IMG/VR virus record: IMGVR_UViG_3300035670_000626
Coordinates: 1 to 37,957 of that record
Direction: 5' to 3' (one strand)
DNA length: 37,957 nt
Source: a virus
Part shown: positions 28,526-37,900 of the stretch, in pieces
Numbering within the stretch: the first letter of the stretch is position 1
Layout: every line of letters begins with the position of its first letter
Position numbers and translations under genes: made by a program
The notes under the pieces: generated by a model
Told to the model about the DNA's origin: nothing
What the model saw: the letters and a program-made list of their open reading frames with translations, nothing else
Databases searched by the model: none

Positions 28526-29571
28526 CTCAGTACACCCTGTTCACCGACCCCCACCTCGGCACCCGCCGTGCAGCTCACACCACTCGAGAGTCTGCCAAGA
28601 AGCTGACCCAGGCCCTCTTCGATCAGGCGCTGACGATCGCAGAGAATGGCTACAACCCCATTTGCCTTGGAGACCTGTTCGACCGCGCCTGCAACGAGGA
28701 GGCTATCTTGGTACAGGGGTTCCAAGTATCCAGTAACTGCCTCTGGACGCTGGCCGGCAACCACGACAGCACCAACCGCGAAGGCACCGTCACTTCCCTG
28801 GATGCCTTGAAGGCCTTGCACTGCCCCATAGTGTCTTCCCCTGACTTGTCGACCCCTTACCACCTGTACCTTGGCGACGGCATTTTCATGGTCCCGCACC
28901 ACGCATCCCAGGAGCTGTTCGAGACAGCTCTGTTCCATGCCGCCGAACATGCAGCCCACGACCGGGGCGGCAAGGCATCGGTGCTGATGCTGCACTGCAA
29001 CTACGACGCCCCTGATTTCATGCAGGTAGAGGACGACACCCTCAACCTGTCCGCCGAGGTCGCCGAGCGCCTGCTCAACGCCTTCGACTACATCCTACTG
29101 GGCCACGAGCACCGACCAGCCACCTTCTTCGACGGCCGGGTTGTGATCCTGGGGAACACTCACCCCACCAGCTTCTCGGACATCAGCGACAAGTTCAGCT
29201 ACGTCCTGGACATCGGCGACGGCCATGTGAGCATCGAGCCGGAGCTGATCTGGAGCCAGGAGCGCGGCTTCCGCGAGATCCGCTACGGCGACCCGGTTCC
29301 TGACCTATCCGGTGTGCAGTTCGTGTCGGTGTTCGGGATCGCAGAGGCTGAGCAGTCTGTGGCGGTGGCCGATTTCGTGCAGGAGGTCTGGTCTGCCGGC
29401 GCCGACCTGCTGGCCGTTCGCAACAACGTGATGATCGGGCAAGCGTTCAACGAGGTACAGGAGCCCGGTGAGTCCAAGCTGGGCGACCTGAAGACCCACA
29501 TAGCCGCTGAGCTGCAGGGTACCGATCTGGCGGACCTGTTCTCGACGCTGGCGGCGGAGGTATCGGCGTGA
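28522..29571 (+). CDS. sbcD: SbcD/Mre11-like metallophosphoesterase nuclease
   Basis: Nuclease subunit of an SbcCD/gp46-47-type complex that trims DNA ends or opens hairpins. The 349-residue protein has all metallophosphoesterase motifs: FTDPHLG (DxH, 8-14), GDLFDR (about 51-56), GNHD (about 79-82), LHCNY (about 156) and GHEH (about 195). It contains an LGDG-FMVPHHA segment. The ATPase partner is at 30135, with two small genes between them. GTGA overlap with the next gene. Confidence 0.93.
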   Translation: MTQYTLFTDPHLGTRRAAHTTRESAKKLTQALFDQALTIAENGYNPICLGDLFDRACNEEAILVQGFQVSSNCLWTLAGNHDSTNREGTVTSLDALKALHCPIVSSPDLSTPYHLYLGDGIFMVPHHASQELFETALFHAAEHAAHDRGGKASVLMLHCNYDAPDFMQVEDDTLNLSAEVAERLLNAFDYILLGHEHRPATFFDGRVVILGNTHPTSFSDISDKFSYVLDIGDGHVSIEPELIWSQERGFREIRYGDPVPDLSGVQFVSVFGIAEAEQSVAVADFVQEVWSAGADLLAVRNNVMIGQAFNEVQEPGESKLGDLKTHIAAELQGTDLADLFSTLAAEVSA

Positions 29572-29918
29572 GAAGCGACCAGTTCTCCGTAGGTAAAAAG
29601 GTCCTGGTAACTACCGACAACTGGTTCTTCGCCCCTGATGGCCGCCAGTACAGGGCGGCCTGGGGTACGGTGCAGGCCATCGAGACCGACGAGAAGACCC
29701 TGGGCGTTCGCACCAACGCCCGATCGACAAACTGGTACCTGCAGATCGGCGGCCTGGTGGTCGCCGGCTGCCAGATCCATTACGCCGTGGCCTGCGAGAC
29801 GTGCGAGACAGGCAGCGTGGTGGACTGGAAAGAAGTCGACGGCGCCGTGACCAAGTTCATCCGCCCATCCAACGTCTACAACGCTGACGGAGGTCTCGAT
29901 GGGACTCAACGACTGTAA
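29568..29918 (+). CDS. Hypothetical protein between sbcD and sbcC, 116 aa
   Basis: GTG start in the GTGA junction with the SbcD-like gene. The product looks beta-rich (SVGKKVLVTTDNWFFAPDGRQ; SVVDWKEVDG) with Cys at about 65, 74 and 77. No family recognised. It overlaps the following gene by 20 bp. Confidence 0.75.
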   Translation: MRSDQFSVGKKVLVTTDNWFFAPDGRQYRAAWGTVQAIETDEKTLGVRTNARSTNWYLQIGGLVVAGCQIHYAVACETCETGSVVDWKEVDGAVTKFIRPSNVYNADGGLDGTQRL

Positions 29919-30138
29919 CTGTGGGGCTTACCGCGGTCAGCACGAACTCGGCGCAGGAGCCTGCTTCCGAGAGCCCTGCTCGCCGCCGGTGATGCTTGGT
30001 GACGACCTTTGGCAGGTCGACGGTGGTACCCCGATAAACACATTCACTCTGACCCAGACCTGGCTGTACCGGGCCCACGAAGACGGCACATGGAGCCGTC
30101 CGCGCCGGCCAGTCAGCGAACCCACTTTGCGAGGATGA
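29899..30138 (+). CDS. Small Cys-rich hypothetical protein, 79 aa
   Basis: MGLNDCNCGAYRGQHELGAGACFREPC contains CNC and two further Cys plus a His, so zinc binding is possible. Start overlaps the previous gene by 20 bp and the stop overlaps the SbcC start as ATGA. Function unknown. Confidence 0.7.
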   Translation: MGLNDCNCGAYRGQHELGAGACFREPCSPPVMLGDDLWQVDGGTPINTFTLTQTWLYRAHEDGTWSRPRRPVSEPTLRG

Positions 30139-32342
30139 CCATGCAACTGATCAAGCTCGTCGCCAAGAACTTCAAGAAGCTCAGCGACTTCACCGCCAAT
30201 TTCACCGACGGCCTGAACGTCATCGTCGGCGAAAACGCCCAGGGCAAGTCCACACTGCTGCAGGCCATCGAGGCCGCGCTGTTCGGCGTCACTGTGGTGC
30301 CAGGCAAGAAAGAGAACATCCCCACCTGGGGCCAGACCAACTTCAGCTTGGAACTGCACTTCCACGCCGAGGGCAGCGTCTACGTCCTCACCCGCAGCAA
30401 GTCTACGGCCAAGCTGTTCTGCTACGACATGGACAACAACGAGCTGCTGGTGGCCAACGGCAACACCCCGGTGACAGCCTACATCGAGGAGCTGCTGGGC
30501 CTGACCGCCAAGGACTTCAACCTGTTCGTACAGTCCAAGCAAGGTGAGACCTCGGGCGTGCTGACCTTCGGCGCCACTGCGTTGAACCAGAAGGTCGAAG
30601 AGTACGCCGGCGTCAGTCTGATCGACGACGTGGCCAAGCGTGCCAACGAGGTGGCCACCGAGCAGCGTGCAGTCGTTGCCGCCCACGAAGTGGATCCCGA
30701 GGACCTTGAGGCAGCCCGCGCCGACAAGGCTGATGCCGACACCCGCCTGGTCGCCGCCGAGAAGAAGTTCGCCGGCGCCGAGAAGGGCCTGCAGGGCCTG
30801 CCAGCGTTCACCGCCACCTGTCCGGAGCCGAGCAGCCAGCAACTGACCGAGCAGCGCCGCAAGGCAGATAAGCGCGCCGAGGAACTGAAGGAGGCGCAGG
30901 CTGACGTGGCCCTGAAGAAGCAGGCCGTCGAGTCTGCGTTCCAGGCCCAACAGGCAGCCGGCGAGCTGGTGGACATCGAGCAGCTCGATGCCGACAAGAA
31001 GACTGCCAGCGAGCTGGTCCGGCGCCGCCGCGCAGACCTGAACGTCCTCAGCGTCGAGAAGATGGAGGCCCAGGCCGCCGTTAAGGCGCTGGAGAAGGCA
31101 CAGGAAGCGTTCACAGTAGCCGAGCAGTCCATGGAGGTGGGGGCAGTAGATCGCCTCACCAGCGCTGTCGCAGATGCGCAGGCTGAGCACACTGCTGCCG
31201 GCGAAAGTGTCGCCGTGCTGTACTCGCGCCACCAGGACATGAGCAAGATGGTTGACGGGGCCACCTGCCCCACCTGCGGTAACAATCTCAGCGACCACGA
31301 TCCGGTCAAGCTGGAGAACGAGTTCATCGAGCTCACGAACCAGCTGGAAGCAGCGCGCCGGCTCAAGGTCGAGGCCAAGAAGAAGCTCGACAGCCTGCAG
31401 GCCAGTCTGGACAAGCACACCGCCACAGAGCTGGCGTTCACCCGCGCCGGCGACGCCCTGGAGAAGGCCCAGACTGCGGTTGATGCGATTCGCGTAGCGC
31501 TGGACGACGAGCTGGAAGGCGCCACCGCGCTGCTGGCCGACGCTGATGCCGCTCTGGCTACTGTGAACGTCAAGCTGCAGGGGGCCGAGGAAGCCAACGA
31601 CAACGTGCGGGCCTACCGCCGCCGGTTTGCTAAGGCCGAGCGGGAGCTCGAGGAAGCTGAGGACCTGGTGTCCGACCTGGAAGCTGCACAGCTGCCGCGT
31701 CCGACCGATGTGGAGATCGACGCCACAGCCCAGGCAGAAGCTGCTTTCCGCGAAGCACAGAGTGGGTACGAACGAAGCAAGTCTACCCTGGAGTCCGCCG
31801 TGGTTCTGGCCCGAGCCGAGCTGCACAGTGCCCGCAACGTCTCCGGCTATGCAGATGCAGAGCTTTCCCGCCTGGAGGAGGCCGCTGAGAAAGGTCGGCT
31901 GGCCCGCGAGATGATGGACAAGGCCTCCCGTCTGGCCCGGTTCCTCCGCGACCGCCGGCAGGCATACCTGCAGGAGATCTGGCAAGCCGTCATGGGCGCC
32001 GCCTCGCGTCAGGTGGCCACCGCATCTCGTGGCCTGATCACCAGGATCGCCAACAACGACGGTGAGTTCACCTTCGAGGAAGACGGCGTCGTGGCCCCGG
32101 TGGCCAGTGCGTCCGGCGCCCAGAAGGCGTTCATCGGCAGCGCGGTGCGCATCGGCCTGGCCCGTACCCTGTACGGCCGCGACAGCCTGCTGATCTTCGA
32201 CGAGCCCACCGAGTCCATGAGCGAGCGTAACGCCTCTGGCCTGGCGGCCTCCCTTGCCGGCGCAGCCAGCCAGCTGCTGCTGATCACCCACCGCGAGCAG
32301 GACCAGGGCCTGGCCGCGAACATCGTCCAAGTAGGAGCGTAA
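30135..32342 (+). CDS. sbcC: SbcC/Rad50-like SMC-type ATPase
   Basis: ATPase and tether of the SbcCD-type nuclease. The 735-residue protein has Walker A GENAQGKST (32-40), two long coiled-coil arms, a zinc-hook CPTC (about 378-381) at their apex and a C-terminal head with Walker B LLIFDEPTESM (about 684-694). The ABC signature is ASGAQK rather than LSGGE/Q, and the coils (about 170-590) are shorter than in bacterial SbcC, as in T4 gp46. Alternative start ATG 30141. The + strand early block ends two genes later. Confidence 0.93.
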   Translation: MTMQLIKLVAKNFKKLSDFTANFTDGLNVIVGENAQGKSTLLQAIEAALFGVTVVPGKKENIPTWGQTNFSLELHFHAEGSVYVLTRSKSTAKLFCYDMDNNELLVANGNTPVTAYIEELLGLTAKDFNLFVQSKQGETSGVLTFGATALNQKVEEYAGVSLIDDVAKRANEVATEQRAVVAAHEVDPEDLEAARADKADADTRLVAAEKKFAGAEKGLQGLPAFTATCPEPSSQQLTEQRRKADKRAEELKEAQADVALKKQAVESAFQAQQAAGELVDIEQLDADKKTASELVRRRRADLNVLSVEKMEAQAAVKALEKAQEAFTVAEQSMEVGAVDRLTSAVADAQAEHTAAGESVAVLYSRHQDMSKMVDGATCPTCGNNLSDHDPVKLENEFIELTNQLEAARRLKVEAKKKLDSLQASLDKHTATELAFTRAGDALEKAQTAVDAIRVALDDELEGATALLADADAALATVNVKLQGAEEANDNVRAYRRRFAKAERELEEAEDLVSDLEAAQLPRPTDVEIDATAQAEAAFREAQSGYERSKSTLESAVVLARAELHSARNVSGYADAELSRLEEAAEKGRLAREMMDKASRLARFLRDRRQAYLQEIWQAVMGAASRQVATASRGLITRIANNDGEFTFEEDGVVAPVASASGAQKAFIGSAVRIGLARTLYGRDSLLIFDEPTESMSERNASGLAASLAGAASQLLLITHREQDQGLAANIVQVGA

Positions 32343-32344
32343 CG

Positions 32345-32566
32345 ATGCACACCTGCCCAGCCTGCGGACACTCGTCCGCACCTGCGGTTCACCTCAACCG
32401 GGCCGGCGACCTGCCGCCGGTTAACTGCCCACTCCTCATAAACGTGAACGGCGAGCTCTTGAGAGCTCGCCGCACAGGTTTCATCGAGGGTAAGGACCGG
32501 CAGATGGAGTACGAGACGCCAGAAGGCGAGATACTCCTAGGCCGGTTCGAGTGGACTTACCCCTGA
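32345..32566 (+). CDS. Small Cys-rich terminal gene of the early block, 73 aa
   Basis: N-terminal HTCPACGHS (2-10) is half of a zinc site; another Cys is at 28 in VNCPLL. The C-terminus is YETPEGEILLGRFEWTYP. Three strong hairpins are packed into its coding sequence (32363-32380, 32396-32422, 32449-32472). It ends 10 bp inside the 3' end of the convergent holin-type gene. Function unknown. Confidence 0.7.
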   Translation: MHTCPACGHSSAPAVHLNRAGDLPPVNCPLLINVNGELLRARRTGFIEGKDRQMEYETPEGEILLGRFEWTYP

Positions 32567-32602
32567 TCTTCCTTCTCGGCCGGCGGTGTCTTTCCGCCGG
32601 CC
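32363..32602. repeat. Cluster of four hairpins at the convergence of early and late genes
   Basis: TGCGGAC/GTCCGCA (32363-32380, loop ACTC); AACCGG/CCGGTT enclosing CCGGCG/CGCCGG (32396-32422); CGGCGAGCTCT/AGAGCTCGCCG with a 2-base centre (32449-32472); GGCCGGCGG/CCGCCGGCC (32578-32602, 7-base loop). None has a U tract. They may slow or stop polymerases coming from both sides. Confidence 0.65.
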
Positions 32603-32913
32603 AACCCCTGCAGAAGTGCAGGCACCATCTTCTTGGAGTGGCTGACGATCAGCTCAAAGCCCTTCATGCCTGTGGCACCCACCAACAAGACCAGGGCATC
32701 CCTATTGCCCCAGTCGGATGGGATCAGCTGCCCAAACACCATCCCCATGTAGAACCCCACCATTGCGGTGACGAACAGCATCAGGACGGACAGAGCCTCT
32801 CCGTTCCGCCTGGCAACCTGGTACAGGTAGCCTACCAGCGCAGCGAATGCGCCGAGCAGGCCGAAGTACACAAACGCCTCGAACTTCTCAACCCAACCGA
32901 GCGTTGTCTTCAC
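32557..32913 (-). CDS. Holin-type membrane protein (three TM segments)
   Basis: 118 residues with hydrophobic segments at about 13-32, 41-63 and 72-90 and a charged C-terminus (KTPPAEKEDQG), as in class I holins, which form inner-membrane holes that release endolysin. The start overlaps the upstream membrane-protein gene by 26 bp. With its neighbour it may form a holin/antiholin pair; which is which cannot be told. Holin position after endolysin and spanins is unusual. Confidence 0.75.
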   Translation of the reverse strand: MKTTLGWVEKFEAFVYFGLLGAFAALVGYLYQVARRNGEALSVLMLFVTAMVGFYMGMVFGQLIPSDWGNRDALVLLVGATGMKGFELIVSHSKKMVPALLQGLAGGKTPPAEKEDQG

Positions 32914-33226
32914 GGGCGTCCTTAGTAATCAGGTCCAGGATCAGCCAGTAGGCCATGCAGTTGCTAAGGACAAACATCTGAAACACCCGGATCGACAGCA
33001 GGGTCTTCCCGTAGACCTCCAGGGCGTAGAAGTTCGCCGCCATGAAGGTCAGGGTGCACACTGTCATCAGCATCAGAATTGCCGCGAGGCGTGCCTCCTG
33101 CTGCCTGTCCTTGACCCGGAACACGCGCTTCCAGACCACGAACAGCTTAACCAGGAGGGCCGAGTACAGGAGGAACGGCACCGCGGAAATGAACAAGTCG
33201 AACACTTGCTGGTAGGACATGGTCAC
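32888..33226 (-). CDS. Membrane protein of the lysis cassette, holin/antiholin candidate
   Basis: 112 residues, three hydrophobic segments (about 8-31, 46-68, 77-100) with a basic loop (KRVFRVKDRQQEAR) after the first. GTG start overlaps the endolysin stop (GTGA); an ATG lies two codons in. Placed between endolysin and the 118-residue holin-type gene, it may be a second holin or antiholin. Sequence alone does not prove a lytic role. Confidence 0.7.
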   Translation of the reverse strand: MTMSYQQVFDLFISAVPFLLYSALLVKLFVVWKRVFRVKDRQQEARLAAILMLMTVCTLTFMAANFYALEVYGKTLLSIRVFQMFVLSNCMAYWLILDLITKDAREDNARLG

Positions 33227-33705
33227 GCCTCAGTTACCGAAACTTGGGCGGGCTTCAACACCGGCAGCGGCCCAGTCTGCAGGAGGATCTCCTCCGGGTA
33301 CCGGTAACCGGTAACTCGGCTCACTTGGAACGCTCGGATGTTCACCTCGTCGGACTGGTTGCCGCCCAGGACCAGAAGATTGCCTTTCTCGTCCCGGCCC
33401 ACCGCGAAGCCGACGTGGCCACCGCCGTCGCGGGAGAACACCACCACGCAGCCTACGACTGGATCCACCAGGGTGCGGCCCCACTGCAGGTAGGACTTCG
33501 CGCTCTCGAATCGGGTCGACCGGACCCCACTCCGCTCCAGCATCGCCCCGACGAACGCCGCACACCACGGTGTCTCGTCGTCCTTGATCCCGCCGCGCTT
33601 GATGTCCTTCCACATCTGCAGGATCTCCGCCTGGTGGCTAGGTCCTTTAAGCTCGGACAGACCTATATGCTTCCTGGCCTCTACCAGCCAGCTGGGTTCT
33701 TTCAT
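33223..33705 (-). CDS. Endolysin, CHAP/NlpC-P60-like cysteine peptidase
   Basis: Cleaves peptidoglycan during lysis. The 160-residue protein has the catalytic Cys in TPWCAAFV (C48), the His in GGGHVGFAVG (H97) and a polar LGGNQSDEVNI, the pattern of TIGR02594-type phage peptidases. No signal peptide, so it needs a holin for release. ATGA overlap with the upstream Rz1-like gene. Confidence 0.85.
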   Translation of the reverse strand: MKEPSWLVEARKHIGLSELKGPSHQAEILQMWKDIKRGGIKDDETPWCAAFVGAMLERSGVRSTRFESAKSYLQWGRTLVDPVVGCVVVFSRDGGGHVGFAVGRDEKGNLLVLGGNQSDEVNIRAFQVSRVTGYRYPEEILLQTGPLPVLKPAQVSVTEA

Positions 33706-34004
33706 TGCGGGGCTCCTTCACTCGCCCACTCGCGCCACGCTTCATCGCGGGTATGCAGCGTTCGCAGGAGAGTCTTCAGGTGGTTGAGGTCTTGCTTGGA
33801 GAGTGCCGCCGCAGCATCCGGCGACTTAGGAGAAATGAAGCGAGGTAGCGGGGACGGCCTGTACTCCGCGGAAAGCTCAGCTGGCGGGCGGCGCGGCACT
33901 TCGACAGGAACCAGAACCTCTACCGGGCGGTAGACGACCACCTGCTCAGGTGAGGTGCAGCCGGCGGCCAACACGATCAGTAGGAGAACAGTGAGTCGAG
34001 CCAC
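33702..34004 (-). CDS. Rz1: Rz1-like outer-membrane spanin lipoprotein
   Basis: N-terminus MARLTVLLLIVLAAGCTSPE is a signal peptide with lipobox, lipidated C16. The mature part starts with a Pro-rich stretch (EVPRRPPAELSAEYRPSPLP), usual for o-spanins, then a helical region. At 100 residues it is longer than lambda Rz1. It overlaps the Rz-like gene by 28 bp in another frame, the typical spanin layout. Confidence 0.85.
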   Translation of the reverse strand: MARLTVLLLIVLAAGCTSPEQVVVYRPVEVLVPVEVPRRPPAELSAEYRPSPLPRFISPKSPDAAAALSKQDLNHLKTLLRTLHTRDEAWREWASEGAPQ

Positions 34005-34315
34005 TTGTTCATCTCCTCTGGCTGGGTGCTGCTCTGGTGGTCTGTCGCTAGCTTGGCTGGCAGGGTCGCCAGCTTCTGGGTTGCGCGGCCGGCGGCCTGA
34101 AGAGCTTCTGAACTCAGCCGGCTCTTCAGTCCGGTGACCGCTGCGTTCTGCCTGTCGACGGAGGCTTTGAGCGCCAGACTGTCCTCGGACAGACGCCGAA
34201 CCTGTGACTGACTGCCGGAAAGCAGCACGCTTATGGCCTCTGCCCGCTGATGCTCGCTAAGCGCAAGTAGCAGGGCGGAGGCCGCCAGCAAATAGGGAAG
34301 GATTCTTGAGAGCAT
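33977..34315 (-). CDS. Rz: Rz-like inner-membrane spanin
   Basis: One N-terminal transmembrane segment (about 4-20, ILPYLLAASALLLAL) followed by a helical, coiled-coil-like periplasmic region (about 35-85) with many Ser, Leu and Arg. With the Rz1-like lipoprotein it would span the periplasm and fuse inner and outer membranes. AGAGG precedes the ATG at 34315. It is the first gene of the lysis cassette; an operator-like region lies just upstream. Confidence 0.8.
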   Translation of the reverse strand: MLSRILPYLLAASALLLALSEHQRAEAISVLLSGSQSQVRRLSEDSLALKASVDRQNAAVTGLKSRLSSEALQAAGRATQKLATLPAKLATDHQSSTQPEEMNKWLDSLFSY

Positions 34316-34342
34316 GGAAGGCCTCTGGTTTTCAGAAGACTA

Positions 34343-34362
34343 CCATAAACCTGTATTCCTGT
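34343..34362 (-). promoter_or_regulatory. Degenerate operator copies before the lysis cassette
   Basis: On the + strand CCATAAA runs into CCTGTATTCCTGT, like the two ends of the TATTTA-core site fused. It lies in the 83-bp gap between the tail-chaperone and Rz-like genes. No convincing -35/-10 pair was found here. Confidence 0.35.
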
Positions 34363-34398
34363 AGAGCCTTACCAGACCATCTGCTTCACTGGGGGTGG

Positions 34399-34617
34399 TC
34401 ATTCCGGCGCCTTCGGTCTCTGCGCTGGTTCAGGGAAGCCCGGGCTCTTAGGCCAGTCACGCAAGGCAATACGATAATCGCGCCACGCTTTGGCGTTCTG
34501 CCCAGAGTCAGACATCCTGTTGACCTGGATGTCAGCCTTGCTCAGCTCAGCGCCCCTCCACTCACGCTCACGCGCTTCGCTCAACTCACGGAGCTTGGTC
34601 GCATCCACTTTAAACAT
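34399..34617 (-). CDS. Tail-fibre assembly chaperone-like protein
   Basis: The 72-residue product ends with WRDYRIALRDWPKSPGFPEPAQRP, and has REREWRGAELSKADIQVNR earlier: the eW-x-x-x-eL-x-x-x-D and WR-x-YR-x-x-LRDWP-x-x-x-GFP pattern of phage tail-fibre assembly chaperones, which sit next to fibre genes as here. Overlaps the upstream gene by 8 bp. Confidence 0.7.
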   Translation of the reverse strand: MFKVDATKLRELSEAREREWRGAELSKADIQVNRMSDSGQNAKAWRDYRIALRDWPKSPGFPEPAQRPKAPE

Positions 34618-34903
34618 TGTCGTTTTCTCCGTAGCCGGTAGGCTCCCCTAGCGCCTCCGGGTCGATCACCCATGCGTCTCGCGTCACAGGGTCATAGGCG
34701 GCATTCATAGCCCCCCAGTCGACCTCCCAAAAGGGCACTCCGCGTTTCACCAGAGAGCGAGCGACCATGCCAAAAAGCTCCTCGTCAGTACCTTGGTAGG
34801 TCTTGAACACGCCGGCGCGCATGCCGGCCACGTCGATGTAGTGCTCGACGAACGGAGCCGTCGAGTTGTGGATGATGACGCGGGGTTTTACAGGATCGGT
34901 CAT
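34610..34903 (-). CDS. Small tail-region protein of unknown function, 97 aa
   Basis: Starts MTDPVKPRVIIHNSTAPF two bases after the tail-fibre stop and overlaps the chaperone gene. Mixed alpha/beta composition (ARSLVKRGVPFWEVDWG; AYDPVTRDAWVIDPE). Co-transcription with fibre and chaperone suggests a fibre-associated role. No family recognised. Confidence 0.75.
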   Translation of the reverse strand: MTDPVKPRVIIHNSTAPFVEHYIDVAGMRAGVFKTYQGTDEELFGMVARSLVKRGVPFWEVDWGAMNAAYDPVTRDAWVIDPEALGEPTGYGENDNV

Positions 34904-34905
34904 TC

Positions 34906-37900
34906 TCAGTTCCCCAGGATCACGTTGACATAGTTGCTGTCCGCGGCGGTTGCTGCGTTGTACGCATAAGTCGTCAGCTTCAAGTTGGTACCGTTACCGG
35001 CCTGCGTCATAACGATCCGGTTACCGTTGGTCATGGCTACGGCGGGCTTGTTGTTTTCCACATCGCCAAACGCACCAGCGATCGCGTAGACACCCACGGC
35101 CTCCCGGCTCACATTCAGGCCAGCCGTGTTGCGGAGCATCGTGATCGCCCCCGCACCGTTAAACGTGCAGGAGCCGCCGATCAGCCCGGTGTGCGAGTTG
35201 TTGGCCTGTACCAACCAGCCGGCCCAAGCGGCGGCGCCCAGCTTACTTCTGGACCAGATGACGCCATTAGGGTCGTAGTGGATCTGGAACAGGTGGGTAC
35301 CGTCGTTGTAAGTCTTGATAATCCCGGCTTTAGCCTGGAAGAAGTTGAATGTGCCGGTAGTGTCCGCCGAAACCTGAGTCTCGACACCATTCGCCGTTAG
35401 GTTGTCGATGTTTACGGCAGTTGGCCCGAGGGCAACGCTGCCGTAGGCAATTGCACCATCAGTCCAGATGCCGTTCGTGCCGATACCGCCTTGCAGCGCA
35501 CCGGACTGATACACATACAGCCCCTCGCCAATCGCGGCATTCGCGCTGGTGTGGCTGCCGCGAATCCAGGAGAGGCCGAAGCTATTCGCAGGGTTATACG
35601 CTACGCCCTGCCCTGCCCCGTCATAGTTAGAACCCATGCCCCAAATATTCGCGCCCCAGTCCGCGCCTGAACCGTTGGAGTTGGCGTAACCCCCATGGAT
35701 GCCCATCGGCGCCTCAACCACTCCGGTCAAAGTCCCGCCGGCCAACGGCAGTTTTGTTGCATCGGCTACGGTGATGTTCGCGGTGCCGTTGAAGCTGACC
35801 CCGTTGATGGTTCTGGCAGTCTGCAGGGCAGAGGCTGTTGCAGCGTTTCCAGAGCATGAAATCGCCCAAGTACCGGAGGCCCCGCCGCCTGTCTTGGTCG
35901 GCGCACGGCTCGCAATCTCAGCCACCGCATAGGCTGTTGAGGCAATCTGTGTGGTATTGGTGCCAACTGGGGCGGTTACGCAGGTGGAGGCGCCTGTCAG
36001 GGCAATTGAGTCGAAGTCGTTGATAGCGTCGTAGGCGCCGCTGGCCGTGCTGAACACCAGCTTACGCTTACCCTGGGCTACTGCCACTGCGGCGCCGTTC
36101 GGTCCGCAGCGCACAGAGACAGAGAACGCACCAGTTGTACCGTTACTGATCGAGTAGATCCGGTTTGCAGTAGTTGGCAGCTCCACCACGAGCGCTGAGG
36201 TAAGTGCGCCGGACAGCGCGATAACAGCATTCGCTGCCTCGTCCGAAGTCAGCACGCGGGTTCCGCCGGTCAGGCCAGCAAGGGCCAGCTGGCCGTTGAC
36301 CACTGACTGCACAAACGCTGTAGACGCGACCTGCGTGGTGCTTACCCCTGGGGACGCAGTTGGTACCGTCGGCGTGCCTGTTAGCGCTGGGGAAGTAAGC
36401 GGAGCTGCCCCCATCTCCGCCAAGGTCCAAGAGACGTTAGCGGACCCGTCGAAGGATTTGGCTGAGGCGCCCAGGGTTAGCGTGCGAGCAGACGCCAGCT
36501 TCGTAGCTGTGGCGATGTTTCCGCCCGCCTCCAGCTTGGAGTTCAGCTGCCCCTGAACCTTGCCGAACGCAGAGAGCACTGTGTCGGTGCTGGCCAGAGG
36601 CGCAGCGGTGCCTGCCAGGTACCCAGTCAGTACAGTAGACCGAACATTGTCCGCCAGGCCGTTGGCGGCGGCGGTGATCTGTGCCTGCAACTTACCCAGG
36701 CCGACCAGCAGACTGTCAGTAGCTACGACCGCCGAGCCGGTGGCAGTGCTGAGGCCGGTGAGTACAGCAGCCCGGACGGACGCTACCAGATCCTTCCAGG
36801 TCTTGTCGCCTGCCCAGAACTGCGAGGAGGTACCGGCAGCGATGCTCGGCTCCTTGGTAGAGTCAGCAACGGTGATGTTTGCAGTCCCGTCAAAGGCCAC
36901 GCCGTTGATAGTGCGCGCCGTAACCAGCTTGGTCGCCGCCGCGGCAGTCCCTCCAACAGGCAGGGCGCCGATCTTAGCCGGAGTGACAGTGACCGTGCCG
37001 GTCTCTCCGTTTACCGAAGACACCGCCTCGGTGTTGTCGATTTTGTAGAACTGGTCGAGGTTCTTCGAGTAGACCAGGGTGTCACCAACCCCGTAGACCT
37101 CGCCACCCGCCGTGCCGCCGACAGTCACCTTCCAGAAGGCTCCGTTACTGGGCTTCGCCGGGTACGAGCCGGAGGATAGGTCGATGCCGCCAAGCTCCAC
37201 CAGGCTGCCTGTAAGGGACGCGGCGGCGCTATGGGCCTGGTCGCGGTATGTCTGCGCCATGGACGCGGAGGACGACGCTGCCGACTCGGCGGCCTGTGCC
37301 GCCTGCTTGGAGACCAGGGCAGCAGCCTCCGAAGTGGCCGCCGAGGCCGAGCTAGCCGCAGCCTTGGTTGCGTGGTGCTTCGCCGAATGCTTCCCGGCCT
37401 CCACTTGGACATCGACACCCTCTTCGGCCCATTTCTGTGCCTTGGCGGAACTAGCGGATGCCTCGGCGGCTTTGGTCGTGGCCGTGGCGGCACCTGTCGA
37501 GGCAGTAGAGGCGCTGCCAGCCGCCTCAGTGGCTTTGGTCGTGGCAGTGGCGGCACCTGTCGAGGCAGTAGAGGCGCTGCCAGCCGCCTCAGTGGCTTTG
37601 GTCGTGGCAGTGGCGGCACTCGATGCAGCGTTCGTCGCACTGGTCGAGGCTTCAGTGGCCTTGGTTGTGGCAGTGGTTGCGCTCGATGCAGCGTTCGTCG
37701 CACTGGTCGAGGCTTCAGTGGCCTTGGTTGTGGCAGTGGTTGCGCTAGCCGATGCCTTCGCAGCGTGGTGCTTGGCCGAGTATTTGCCCGCCTCTACTAC
37801 AGTGTTCTCCGGCTCTTCCGCCCACTTCTGGGCCTTGACCTGTGAGTTGCTTGAGTTCGTCGCACTGGTCGAGGCTTCAGTGGCCTTGGTTGTGGCAGTG

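Noticed and set aside
29937-32381. 814-codon antisense frame opposite the SbcC-like gene
   Set aside because: Shadow of the coiled-coil gene; low-complexity Leu/Gly/Val composition with no motif.
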